Below, in pieces: positions 35,265 to 42,643 of a stretch of DNA of 64,000 bases. The DNA lies in assembly GCF_025755255.1 (NCBI RefSeq), contig NZ_JALIEB010000004.1, forward strand, positions 248,001-312,000, read 5' to 3'. The translations under genes and the position numbers were made by a program. Each line of letters opens with the position of its first letter. Position 1 is the first letter of the stretch. The notes under the pieces were generated by a model. It was not told the origin of the DNA and made no database searches. It worked only from the letters and a program-made list of their open reading frames with translations. The DNA is from Roseobacter sinensis. Lineage in GTDB: Bacteria; Pseudomonadota; Alphaproteobacteria; Rhodobacterales; Rhodobacteraceae.

Positions 35265-35325
35265 TCTAAGTGCGCTCAACCGACGGTAGGATCAAGCTGA
35301 GTGAATCGCCACCGGAGGATCAAAC

Positions 35326-35664
35326 ATGGCAAACAAGCAGAGCAACGATGCGACGATTGACGACGAAACGACCTTGGCCGCGATCTCGAAGCTTCAGGAA
35401 GCAGGGCTGGGCAATATGCTTGGCATGAGCACGGCGTGGGTCGAAGCGATGGGGGACATGGGCGCCGAGGTCGCCAGCTTCATCGCCGAGCGGATCAAGG
35501 AAGACGTGAAAACGCAGCATCAGATCCTGCACTGCAAGAACGTGGGCGATCTTCAGCAGATCCAGGCCGAATTCATCCAGAAGGCGATGGATCAGTATCA
35601 GGCCGAAACCGGAAAGCTGGTCGAGATGAGCCGCAAGGCCTTTGCGCCCAAGGCGGACGGCTAG
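35326..35664 (+). CDS. Phasin family protein
   Basis: A 112-aa helical protein of the phasin_2 type. Amphipathic helices (VEAMGDMGAEVASFIAERIKEDVKTQHQI) are followed by the characteristic CKNVGDLQQIQAEFIQKAMDQYQAETGKL. Phasins coat polyhydroxyalkanoate granules and control their number and size. A GGAGG site precedes the ATG. Convergent with phaC and under box 7. Confidence 0.9.
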   Translation: MANKQSNDATIDDETTLAAISKLQEAGLGNMLGMSTAWVEAMGDMGAEVASFIAERIKEDVKTQHQILHCKNVGDLQQIQAEFIQKAMDQYQAETGKLVEMSRKAFAPKADG

Positions 35665-35679
35665 CAGGCCCGCGCCGCG

Positions 35680-37332
35680 TCACCCGAAGACGTAAGCTCC
35701 GGGGGCGCTGGCTGTTGTGGCCGTGCCTGTTGCGCGGGGCTCTACAGGATCTCCGCTTTTGGCGCGCAGCCAGTCCGACCAGTGTTCCCACCACGAGCCC
35801 TCCTGCGGCGGATGGCTGTCGAACCATTTTTGTGCGGGGACGTGGGGATCGCCTTCGGTCTTCAGACCAGCGCGAAAGTGGCGGTTGCGGTGGCCCGGCT
35901 GTGAGAGAATGCCGCCGTTGTGACCGCCCTTCGTCAAAACGAATGTGACGTCGGTGTCGCTCAGCATCTGCAACCGGTAAACGGATCTCCAAGGCGAGAC
36001 GTGGTCCTGCTCGGTTGCCACGCTGTAGATGGGGCAGCGGATGTCCGTCAGCGCGACCGGCGCGTCATCGACAATGAACTGCCCCTTGGCCAGCGCGTTC
36101 TCGAGAAAGAGCCGCCGCAGGTACTCGGAATGCATCCGTGCCGGCATCCGCGTCGCATCCGCGTTCCAGGCCATCAGGGGGTTGTCATGAGTGCGCTCGC
36201 CCAAAAGGTAGTGCCGGATCACGCGGCTCCAGATCAGATCGTTCGAACGCAGAAGCTGGAACGCGCCGGCCATTTGATCCGCCTCGAGATAGCCCTTCGT
36301 GGCCATCATGTCCTCCAGAAAGGCCACCTGACTTTCGTTGATGAAGAGGCTCAGCTCACCGGGTTCCGAGAAATCGACCTGCGTGGCCAGCAGGCTGACG
36401 GTGCAGAAGGTGCGATCCTGATCGCGCGCCATCGCGGCGGCAGCGATGGATAGCAGCGTGCCGCCGAGGCAATAGCCGACCGCATGCACCCGCTCGGCAC
36501 CGCGGCGCTTCAGATGATCCAGCGCGGCGCGTGGTCCCAGATCCAGGTAATCCTGCATCGACAGATCGGCGTCCGAGGCGTCGGGGTTCTTCCACGAGAT
36601 GATGAAGACTTCGAAGCCCTGATCGCGCAGATAGGCGACGAGCGAGCGCTCGGCCGTGAGATCGAGGATGTAGTATTTCATGATCCAGGCCGGCACGATC
36701 AGGATCGGTTCGGGATGCAGCTTGTCCGTTGTCGGATGGTAGCGGATCAATTCGATGAGATCGTTTTTCAGCACCACATCTCCTGGTGTGGTGGCGAGGT
36801 TGGCGCCGACGCTATGCGCGCTCGGGCGGCGGGGATGACCCGATATCACCCGGTTGAAGTCTTCGATCCAATAGCGCAGCCCGCGGTTGAGGTTGTTCCC
36901 CCCCTCTTCAGCGGTCCGCGCCATCACCTGCGGGTTGGTGGCGGCGAAGTTCGAGGGCGACATCATGTCGAGCATTTGCCGCGTCGCGAAATTCACGATG
37001 CGCTCATGCTTGGGGTCGACACCGGGCAGACCGCGGGTCGCGCGGTCCCACCAGTCCTGCACGGCCAGAAACCCTTGGGCATAGGACTTGTAGGGTTGCA
37101 TCAGCCAGCCCGGATCCCGAAAGCGCGGATCCTGCGATGGATCCTGTCGTTGCGGATTTGACAAGAGCGCAGCCGCCAGGTCGGCCTGTTTGTCGGGCGA
37201 GGCCATCAGGTGCAGGGACCAGTCCAGATAGGCGGTGGCAAGTGCGGCCGGAGACAGCCCGGCGCTCAGCTTGCCGATCATCGAGTGCCAGATCGGATCG
37301 ATGGCCCGGTTCTCGTTTGCCGCCTCACGCAT
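35680..37332 (-). CDS. phaC: Class I poly(3-hydroxyalkanoate) synthase
   Basis: A 550-aa enzyme that polymerises hydroxyacyl-CoA. The lipase-like box GYCLGG holds the catalytic Cys288. The catalytic Asp region is SVATEQDHVSPW and the His lies in KGGHNGG. The N-terminal PhaC_N domain covers about 40-210. Length fits class I synthases (about 560-600 aa). CTGGAGGT precedes the ATG. No phaE or phaR partner is present, consistent with class I. A flavodoxin-like gene lies 181 bp upstream on the same strand. Confidence 0.94.
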   Translation of the reverse strand: MREAANENRAIDPIWHSMIGKLSAGLSPAALATAYLDWSLHLMASPDKQADLAAALLSNPQRQDPSQDPRFRDPGWLMQPYKSYAQGFLAVQDWWDRATRGLPGVDPKHERIVNFATRQMLDMMSPSNFAATNPQVMARTAEEGGNNLNRGLRYWIEDFNRVISGHPRRPSAHSVGANLATTPGDVVLKNDLIELIRYHPTTDKLHPEPILIVPAWIMKYYILDLTAERSLVAYLRDQGFEVFIISWKNPDASDADLSMQDYLDLGPRAALDHLKRRGAERVHAVGYCLGGTLLSIAAAAMARDQDRTFCTVSLLATQVDFSEPGELSLFINESQVAFLEDMMATKGYLEADQMAGAFQLLRSNDLIWSRVIRHYLLGERTHDNPLMAWNADATRMPARMHSEYLRRLFLENALAKGQFIVDDAPVALTDIRCPIYSVATEQDHVSPWRSVYRLQMLSDTDVTFVLTKGGHNGGILSQPGHRNRHFRAGLKTEGDPHVPAQKWFDSHPPQEGSWWEHWSDWLRAKSGDPVEPRATGTATTASAPGAYVFG

Positions 37333-37513
37333 CGTGCCGACCTCCAGCCACTGCGCGGCTCGTGCCGTGTCCTGTCCCGAGGGCGACGGGGCGCAGATGT
37401 CCGGCGGCGAAGCCGCCGTGCGTCGGCAGAGCGTTGGCTTGGTCAGGCGCGAAGCGGGGGTGCGTCACAGTGAACCTCCATGTCCGATGTCTGAGATGTG
37501 TGTGAGATCGTGG

Positions 37514-38029
37514 TCAACTGACCGGCGTGAGCGTCGTGCCGCCATGGGCCCTCACATCGCTGACGAATTGGTTCAGGGCGTCCGTCTCCGTCTCGGTTTG
37601 CTCGGCTGCATTGCTCAGTGACGCGGTGGCGGCCAGCGTGCGTCCCAGATCCGCCTCGGCGGTGTCAAAGGCCTTTTGCGCCGGGGAATGCCCTCCCGAT
37701 GTCAGAAACAGGCTGACCGCGGGGGGCAGGCCGATGTTCGAGCGAAGAAGAGCGCGCAGCGGCGTGGCGGGATAGGACGTCCAGACCGGCCCGCAGAGAA
37801 CCAGATGGCGGTAGTGTTCCAGCGATGTGAACTCCTGAGGCGCGAGGTCGCATTTCTGCCGCAGGCTGTCGAACCCCGCACGCATGTAACCCAAGACACC
37901 GGGCCGATAGGCCGGCGCATGCAGGGCGATGAGATCGCCGTTCAGCGCCTCGGCCAGCTTTTTCGCGACCCTCTGCGAGTGCCCCGTGATCGAAAACCAG
38001 ACGACTGCGGTTGTGCGGGCTTGATCCAT
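37514..38029 (-). CDS. Flavodoxin-fold protein
   Basis: A 171-aa protein. The N-terminus AVVWFSITGHSQRVAKKLAEAL is a flavodoxin-type FMN phosphate loop, and LVLCGPVWTSYPATPLRALL and LFLTSGGHSPAQKAF match the second and third flavin loops. It probably carries electrons via FMN, with partner unknown. ATG 38029 is chosen since the loop begins 13 residues later. Box 8 lies 56 bp upstream. Confidence 0.8.
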   Translation of the reverse strand: MDQARTTAVVWFSITGHSQRVAKKLAEALNGDLIALHAPAYRPGVLGYMRAGFDSLRQKCDLAPQEFTSLEHYRHLVLCGPVWTSYPATPLRALLRSNIGLPPAVSLFLTSGGHSPAQKAFDTAEADLGRTLAATASLSNAAEQTETETDALNQFVSDVRAHGGTTLTPVS

Positions 38030-38084
38030 GATCCGTCCTCGACAGCTTCTGGTGTCCTTCTTGCGCCTCTCGGCGCGAGGACCT

Positions 38085-38098
38085 TTGACAAATGTCAA
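38085..38098. promoter_or_regulatory. FixK/FNR-like box 8
   Basis: TTGACAAATGTCAA has perfect symmetric half sites TTGAC and GTCAA. It lies between divergent flavodoxin-like and cNMP-domain genes. The plus -10-like TACGGT (38120-38125) begins 28.5 bp from the centre, predicting a 17-nt leader. Confidence 0.75.
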
Positions 38099-38149
38099 AG
38101 TCGGGGGGGATCGGCGGTCTACGGTTCGGGCATACATGGGATCGATGAG

Positions 38150-38608
38150 ATGCATAGCCAATTACATCTGCCCCGGCTGGCCGGTCTGCCCTTCGAGATC
38201 AGCGCGGCGTTGCAGCGCAAGGCAACACCCTTGACATTGACCCAAGGCAGCGCCGTCTCTGGCGCAAGCAGCTTGTTTCAGAGTGTCCTTCTGCTGCTGT
38301 CCGGTTCGGTCCAGGTGCTGCTGGTGTCGGAGAACGGACCGGAGCGGCCGCTCTATCGCGTCGCGGCAGACACCGGTCGTGCGCCCGCGGCGGCTGGCCT
38401 GCTTGCCGTTGACACCGCTGCGGTCGAGGTCGTCGCCGAGACCGACGTCGAGGCCCTTCTGATCCCGCGATGCGACGTCGACAGTCTGATGTCGGCCTCC
38501 GCTGAGCTTCGGGCGCTTGTCTTCGCGGCCTACTCCAAACGCGTGACCGACCTGCTGGCTGCCATCGAGAGGCTGGCTTGCGAGCGTGTGCCGATCCGTC
38601 TTTGTTAG
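38150..38608 (+). CDS. Cyclic-nucleotide-binding-like domain protein lacking a DNA-binding domain
   Basis: A 152-aa protein resembling the N-terminal beta-roll of Crp/Fnr regulators (ATPLTLTQGSAVS, VLLLLSGSVQVLLVSENGPERPLYRVA, VVAETDVEALLIPRCDVDSLM) followed by a helix (ELRALVFAAYSKRVTDLLAAIERL). It stops where the winged helix should begin. No frameshift or downstream HTH remnant is visible, so it may be a stand-alone sensor or a dimerisation partner of FixK. Controlled from box 8. Confidence 0.65.
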   Translation: MHSQLHLPRLAGLPFEISAALQRKATPLTLTQGSAVSGASSLFQSVLLLLSGSVQVLLVSENGPERPLYRVAADTGRAPAAAGLLAVDTAAVEVVAETDVEALLIPRCDVDSLMSASAELRALVFAAYSKRVTDLLAAIERLACERVPIRLC

Positions 38609-38656
38609 ACGGCTGCCGCGGTGCCTTGAGCGACGATGCCGCGGTTTCCGTGCCGC

Positions 38657-39832
38657 TCAGCTTCCCGGTGCGGCGGGCTGGCCCGGTACGGCAGTTTTCC
38701 TGATCGCCCACATGGCGATCACCGGCCCGAAGAGCTCGAAGACGACCGTTGTCCCGATCGTCAATGCCATGATCTGATCACGCCATTGCGGCAAGGCCTG
38801 ACCGGCCAGAAGCGCCATGCCGATGGCCACGCCTGCCTGGGGCAACAAAGCGGGTCCGAATAGGGCGCGCTGCGTCTTTGGCGCGCGGGCAATGGCCGCA
38901 CCGATCCAACCGCCCAGCAGGCGCGCGGCGGTGCGCAGGAGCACAAGCGCGGCGCCCAACACGCCCATGTCCGGTATCGACGCGAGGTCGAGTGCGGCGC
39001 CGGCCAGAAAGAAGAAGACGATCATGAAAGGCCATTGGATGTGCTCGATTTCATGAAAGGCTTTGCGGTGATGACGGGCCAGGTTGGCGACCAGCGCACC
39101 GGCGACGATCCCGGACATGAGGAACGACACATCGAACAGGCTTGCCAGCCCCGCGATCAGGAAGGCGATGGCGAGCGCTTCGACCAGCAGCGGCTCGCCC
39201 TCTTCGATCCGGCCCGTCACATAAGCGGCGGGCAGACCCAGCAGAGCGCCCAGCAGCACGGCCCCCCCGATATCGCGCAGTGCGGAGACCTCGGCGCCGC
39301 CGCCGTCACCCGCGATCTGGGCAGCCACGGCGAGGCAGAAGCTGAAGGCAAGCAGGCCCCAGGCGTCGTCCACCGCAACGACGCCCTCAACGACTTGTGT
39401 GAAACTGTTCGACACGCCCGACTGACGGATGACATCCAGCGTCGCGGCGGGGGCTGTCGCCGTCGCAATACTCGCGAGCAGTAGCGCGAGCGCGGGCTCG
39501 GCTCCCAGCAGATAGAGGCCGAAGCCGACCAGAACCAGCGTGCTCGCGAGAATGGCGGCTGAGATGCAAAGGATGGCCATGCCTTGCGATCTCAGCAGGT
39601 CGATCTTGAAAGATCCGCCCAGCAGGAAGGCGACAAGGGCAAGGGCAATCGCCGTCACGCTTTCGGCGGACGCCATGAGCTGCTGCGGGATCAAACCCGT
39701 TGCGGATGCGACCACACCGCAGAGCAGAAGAAGGCTCACACGCGGCACCCTTGTCCGGCGTCCGACATGATCGGCGAGAAGACCGAGCAAGAGCAGAAAA
39801 CCGATGGCAACAATGAATTCGGATTGGATCAT
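38657..39832 (-). CDS. Cation:proton antiporter, CPA2 (Kef/NapA-like)
   Basis: A 391-aa membrane protein with about 12 helices. EGVVAVDDAWGLLAFSFCLA carries the paired aspartates (DD) typical of the CPA transport site, and ATATAPAATLDVIRQSGV the unwound helix region. There is no C-terminal RCK/TrkA-N domain, so it lacks Kef regulation. It would exchange Na+ or K+ for H+. Divergent from the STAS-like gene, with box 9 between them, 123 bp upstream of this start. Confidence 0.88.
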   Translation of the reverse strand: MIQSEFIVAIGFLLLLGLLADHVGRRTRVPRVSLLLLCGVVASATGLIPQQLMASAESVTAIALALVAFLLGGSFKIDLLRSQGMAILCISAAILASTLVLVGFGLYLLGAEPALALLLASIATATAPAATLDVIRQSGVSNSFTQVVEGVVAVDDAWGLLAFSFCLAVAAQIAGDGGGAEVSALRDIGGAVLLGALLGLPAAYVTGRIEEGEPLLVEALAIAFLIAGLASLFDVSFLMSGIVAGALVANLARHHRKAFHEIEHIQWPFMIVFFFLAGAALDLASIPDMGVLGAALVLLRTAARLLGGWIGAAIARAPKTQRALFGPALLPQAGVAIGMALLAGQALPQWRDQIMALTIGTTVVFELFGPVIAMWAIRKTAVPGQPAAPGS

Positions 39833-39954
39833 CAGGTGTCTCGCATGGATCTGGTCGGAGGACCCTTGGCACGATTCCGAGCAAGGAGATGCCGTTGTCT
39901 CGGCGACGCTCCGCTGCTTTCGGACCATCGTGCAGCGACAGGCGGCGCGGGCGC

Positions 39955-39968
39955 TTGATTTGCGTCAA
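39955..39968. promoter_or_regulatory. FixK/FNR-like box 9
   Basis: TTGATTTGCGTCAA, a 9 of 10 match, lies between the antiporter and STAS-like genes, 57 bp from the latter's ATG. No convincing -10 at the usual distance was found; TAGTCG at 39982 is closer than expected. Confidence 0.65.
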
Positions 39969-40024
39969 CGACCGGCCAGCGTAGTCGCGGCAGTCTGGCC
40001 TTGGCAAAGATGAGGAGGTGGGTG

Positions 40025-40432
40025 ATGTTCAACATATCAAAGCGCTCGGAGGACCGTCTGGACCTTGAGCTGTCGGGCGTTCTCGATTCGGATGCCATGC
40101 GGAATGCCCTCGACGCGTTCATTGAGCAAGCAGAAGGCATCCAAAACGGCAAGATGCTCTACAAGATCCTCGATTTCGAGATGCCGACCATGGGCGCGTT
40201 GGCGGTGGAGTTGCAGCATCTGCCCAAGCTCTTTGGGGTCATTGGCAAGTTCGAGCGATGCGCGGTCCTGTCAGATGTCTCGTGGATCCGGACCGCCGCG
40301 GAAATCGAGGGGGCGCTGATCCCGTCTCTGACGATCAAGAGTTTTCCGCTTTCGGCAGCAGCCGCAGCGGAAGAGTGGCTGGAGGGCAGCCATGAGAATG
40401 ACGACAGCGACGGGGAAAACGTTCCCGTCTGA
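40025..40432 (+). CDS. SpoIIAA-like STAS domain protein
   Basis: A 135-aa protein. The sequence (MFNISKRSEDRLDLELSGVLD, then MLYKILDFEMPTMGALAVELQHLPKL, RCAVLSDVSWIRTAAEIEG, SFPLSAAAAAEEWL) fits the SpoIIAA-like/STAS-SEC14 family of about 120-aa proteins. The family lacks a known ligand in most bacteria. The C-terminal tail HENDDSDGENVPV is acidic. A GAGGAGG site precedes the ATG. Controlled from box 9. Confidence 0.8.
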   Translation: MFNISKRSEDRLDLELSGVLDSDAMRNALDAFIEQAEGIQNGKMLYKILDFEMPTMGALAVELQHLPKLFGVIGKFERCAVLSDVSWIRTAAEIEGALIPSLTIKSFPLSAAAAAEEWLEGSHENDDSDGENVPV

Positions 40433-40557
40433 TCCAATCACGCCGCGGTGCGCTTCCGTCATTTCGTCAGGATGCGGGGATCTGGGCGCTTTGGACACGG
40501 CTGACGGTATCGAAGGCGCGACAGTCGAAGTGACATGAGTGGAAAGGAGCAGTGCCT

Positions 40558-40992
40558 ATGCGAAGACCTGTTTGGACGGTGTTGGTTGTGGGGAGCGCGT
40601 TGACAGCGCTTGTGTCCTGCACAACCGCGACCGGGCAGAACGAGGTGATGCCCACGCAGGCGGACGGTGCTGCGTTCTTCGCCGCCAACTGCGCGTCATG
40701 TCATGGCGCTGATGGCCGCGGTGCGGGCGTTGCCGCAGGCAGTCTTGCCGCGCCGCCGCCGGATTTGACGACGCTAAGTGCGGCAAACGGGGGCATCTTC
40801 CCGGCTGCCGAGGCGTTGAGCTACATCTACGGCGATCCGCGGACCGGTCACCTGGCGCGCGTGATGCCCGAGTTCGGTGGCGCAATGGCCGAGGATCTCG
40901 TTCCTGTCGAGATCGAAGGCGTGTTGACCCCAACCCCCCGAGAGCTTGCAGGTCTTCTGGTCTATCTGGAGAGCATTCAGCGCGTCGAGTGA
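40558..40992 (+). CDS. Mono-haem c-type cytochrome lipoprotein
   Basis: A 144-aa protein. A signal sequence ends in lipobox LVSC (Cys21). The haem site is CASCH at about residues 45-49 and the likely axial Met lies in RVMPEFGG. It would be a periplasm-facing electron carrier anchored by lipid. GGAAAGGAG precedes the ATG. No FixK box is visible in the 125-bp upstream gap. No oxidase gene is nearby, so the partner is unknown. Confidence 0.88.
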   Translation: MRRPVWTVLVVGSALTALVSCTTATGQNEVMPTQADGAAFFAANCASCHGADGRGAGVAAGSLAAPPPDLTTLSAANGGIFPAAEALSYIYGDPRTGHLARVMPEFGGAMAEDLVPVEIEGVLTPTPRELAGLLVYLESIQRVE

Positions 40993-41205
40993 TGAGTTCG
41001 AGATGCCGACGGGCAGAATACGGCTCTGGGATCAAAGAACGGCGCTGCAGGGCCGAGACGAAGGGCGTGGTCGATGGGCGGCCAGCCGAACGTCTTGCCT
41101 GAACCGATGGCTCTTTGCCGGACAATCCTCGAGGCCGACCACCCAAGACCGCGCGAGGTGGCAATCCAGGTTGAACTGCGGCCGGGCAACCGCCACCTTG
41201 AGCGC

Positions 41206-42309
41206 ATGGTTTGGAACTTGATCCGGTTTTTCGGTGTATCGCTCGCCTCCCTCGCGCCTGCGGCCGTCACCGCAGACGACATCAGCCCGCTCAGCCTGTT
41301 TCAGGAGGCCGCCCGTGCGCAGCCGCAATATGCACTGGGCGTGTCCTACGCGCTCGGGCGCGATGATCCCACGGTCATGACCTCGGGGCCGACCGTCAGG
41401 CGCGGGTCGGATCCGGTGGCGGACACCGCGCCCTGGCACATCGGGTCGATCAGTAAGTCGTTTACAGCCACGATGGTGATGCGGCTGGTCGAGCGGGGTG
41501 AGCTGCAGCTTGATACGCCAGTCGGGCAATATCTGGCCTCCGATGCAGGTGGGATGCACCCGGACTGGAGCGGGGTCACCTTGCGGCAACTCCTCAGTCA
41601 CACCGCTGGTCTGCCGGCGAATGCGCCGCGCAAGATCATCCGGGACACCTATACCCTGCCGCCCGAGGTCGGGAGGCACCGGGTTCTCTCTACCATGTGG
41701 GGCGCGCCGCTGGCCGGGACCAGCGGCGAGTATGTCTATTCCAACCTCGGTTATGTTCTTGCCGGCCATGTTCTTGAGACGGTGACCGGGGAGCCGTGGG
41801 AGACGTTGGTCCAGTCCGAAATCGGCCAGCCGCTCGGGCTCTCCTCCTTGGGGTTTGGCGCGCCGACGCAAGCAGATGCTGCGAGAGGGCATAAATCGCT
41901 GCTTGGTCTGCGCAGACCGGTTGAGCCGGATGGCCCAGCGTCTGACAATCCAGCATGGATGGGTCCTGCGGGGACGCTCCACCTAAGCCTCGCCGATCTG
42001 GTGGCATGGGGGCAGCTGCACCTTGAGGCCTGTGCGGGCGAACGGGCGGACTACCTCAGCGTGACGAGCTGTCAGGCGATGCAGACGCCGGTCTCTTCCG
42101 AATACGGATTGGGCTGGGTCGTGCAGCGCAGCGGCGCAGGACAGCCGATGATATGGCACAACGGTTCGAACACCATGTGGTATGCCATCCTTATCCTGAG
42201 CCCTGAAGACGAATTGGTCGTCGCTGTCGCGACCAATGTCTACACCGCCGATCGCATCGACGCGCTGGCGAGACGGCTGGTATCTGTGCTGACCGCCCGC
42301 ACCGAGTAG
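41206..42309 (+). CDS. Serine hydrolase, beta-lactamase family (class C-like)
   Basis: A 367-aa secreted protein. Signal peptide residues 1-22 end at VTADD. S81-x-x-K84 (GSISKSFTA) is the nucleophile motif, Y-S-N in EYVYSNLGY the second element, and HNGSN the KTG-equivalent box. Such proteins are usually D-amino-acid peptidases or esterases and not true beta-lactamases. ATG 41206 is chosen since the signal peptide begins there. Monocistronic; a long inverted repeat follows the stop. Confidence 0.87.
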   Translation: MVWNLIRFFGVSLASLAPAAVTADDISPLSLFQEAARAQPQYALGVSYALGRDDPTVMTSGPTVRRGSDPVADTAPWHIGSISKSFTATMVMRLVERGELQLDTPVGQYLASDAGGMHPDWSGVTLRQLLSHTAGLPANAPRKIIRDTYTLPPEVGRHRVLSTMWGAPLAGTSGEYVYSNLGYVLAGHVLETVTGEPWETLVQSEIGQPLGLSSLGFGAPTQADAARGHKSLLGLRRPVEPDGPASDNPAWMGPAGTLHLSLADLVAWGQLHLEACAGERADYLSVTSCQAMQTPVSSEYGLGWVVQRSGAGQPMIWHNGSNTMWYAILILSPEDELVVAVATNVYTADRIDALARRLVSVLTARTE

Positions 42310-42643
42310 ATTGCACGGCGGCTCTGCCCTGTCGCAATGGGGCTGTATCCGCCTGTCGGCGGACAGCCGACCCCACAGGCGGTTCAGAGCCGCCAGATGA
42401 TCGGGTAACGGGCCAAAGCATTGCAGCGCTGCCACCGTACGGGGTGAGTCGCGGCGCCGCGACTGCCCAATACTTAGGCGTCTTCCGAGAGTGGGAAACA
42501 ATCTCAGGTTGTGGTTGACGAGGGATTTCACCCCCTTCAGTACCTGCTTTTGACACAAGTCCGGACAACCCGGCGTGCATTTACGGAATCTTAGGTCGCC
42601 CATGCCTACGGATTCTGCCGACCCAATTGGAGCTTGATCTATT
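42310..42643. other. Gene-free 334-bp gap with inverted repeat
   Basis: The left third holds the inverted repeat described separately. The remainder, more AT-rich toward the chemoreceptor start, shows no coding frame with a ribosome site and no clear promoter. A TTGAC-N4-GTCCG at 42550 is too far from a FixK box. Confidence 0.6.
42317..42394. repeat. Nested imperfect inverted repeat
   Basis: Outer arms GGCGGCTCTG (42317-42326) and CAGAGCCGCC (42385-42394) pair perfectly. Inner arms 42338-42353 and 42358-42375 (TGGGGCTGT, CCGCC against GGCGG, ACAGC, CCCCA) pair with small bulges around TGTC. No T-run follows, so it is a structured 3' end or a mobile-element relic and not a standard terminator. 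Confidence 0.65.

Noticed and set aside
42550-42563. TTGACACAAGTCCG before the chemoreceptor as a tenth FixK box
   Set aside because: The right half site lacks the CAA end, with two mismatches in the TCAA core.
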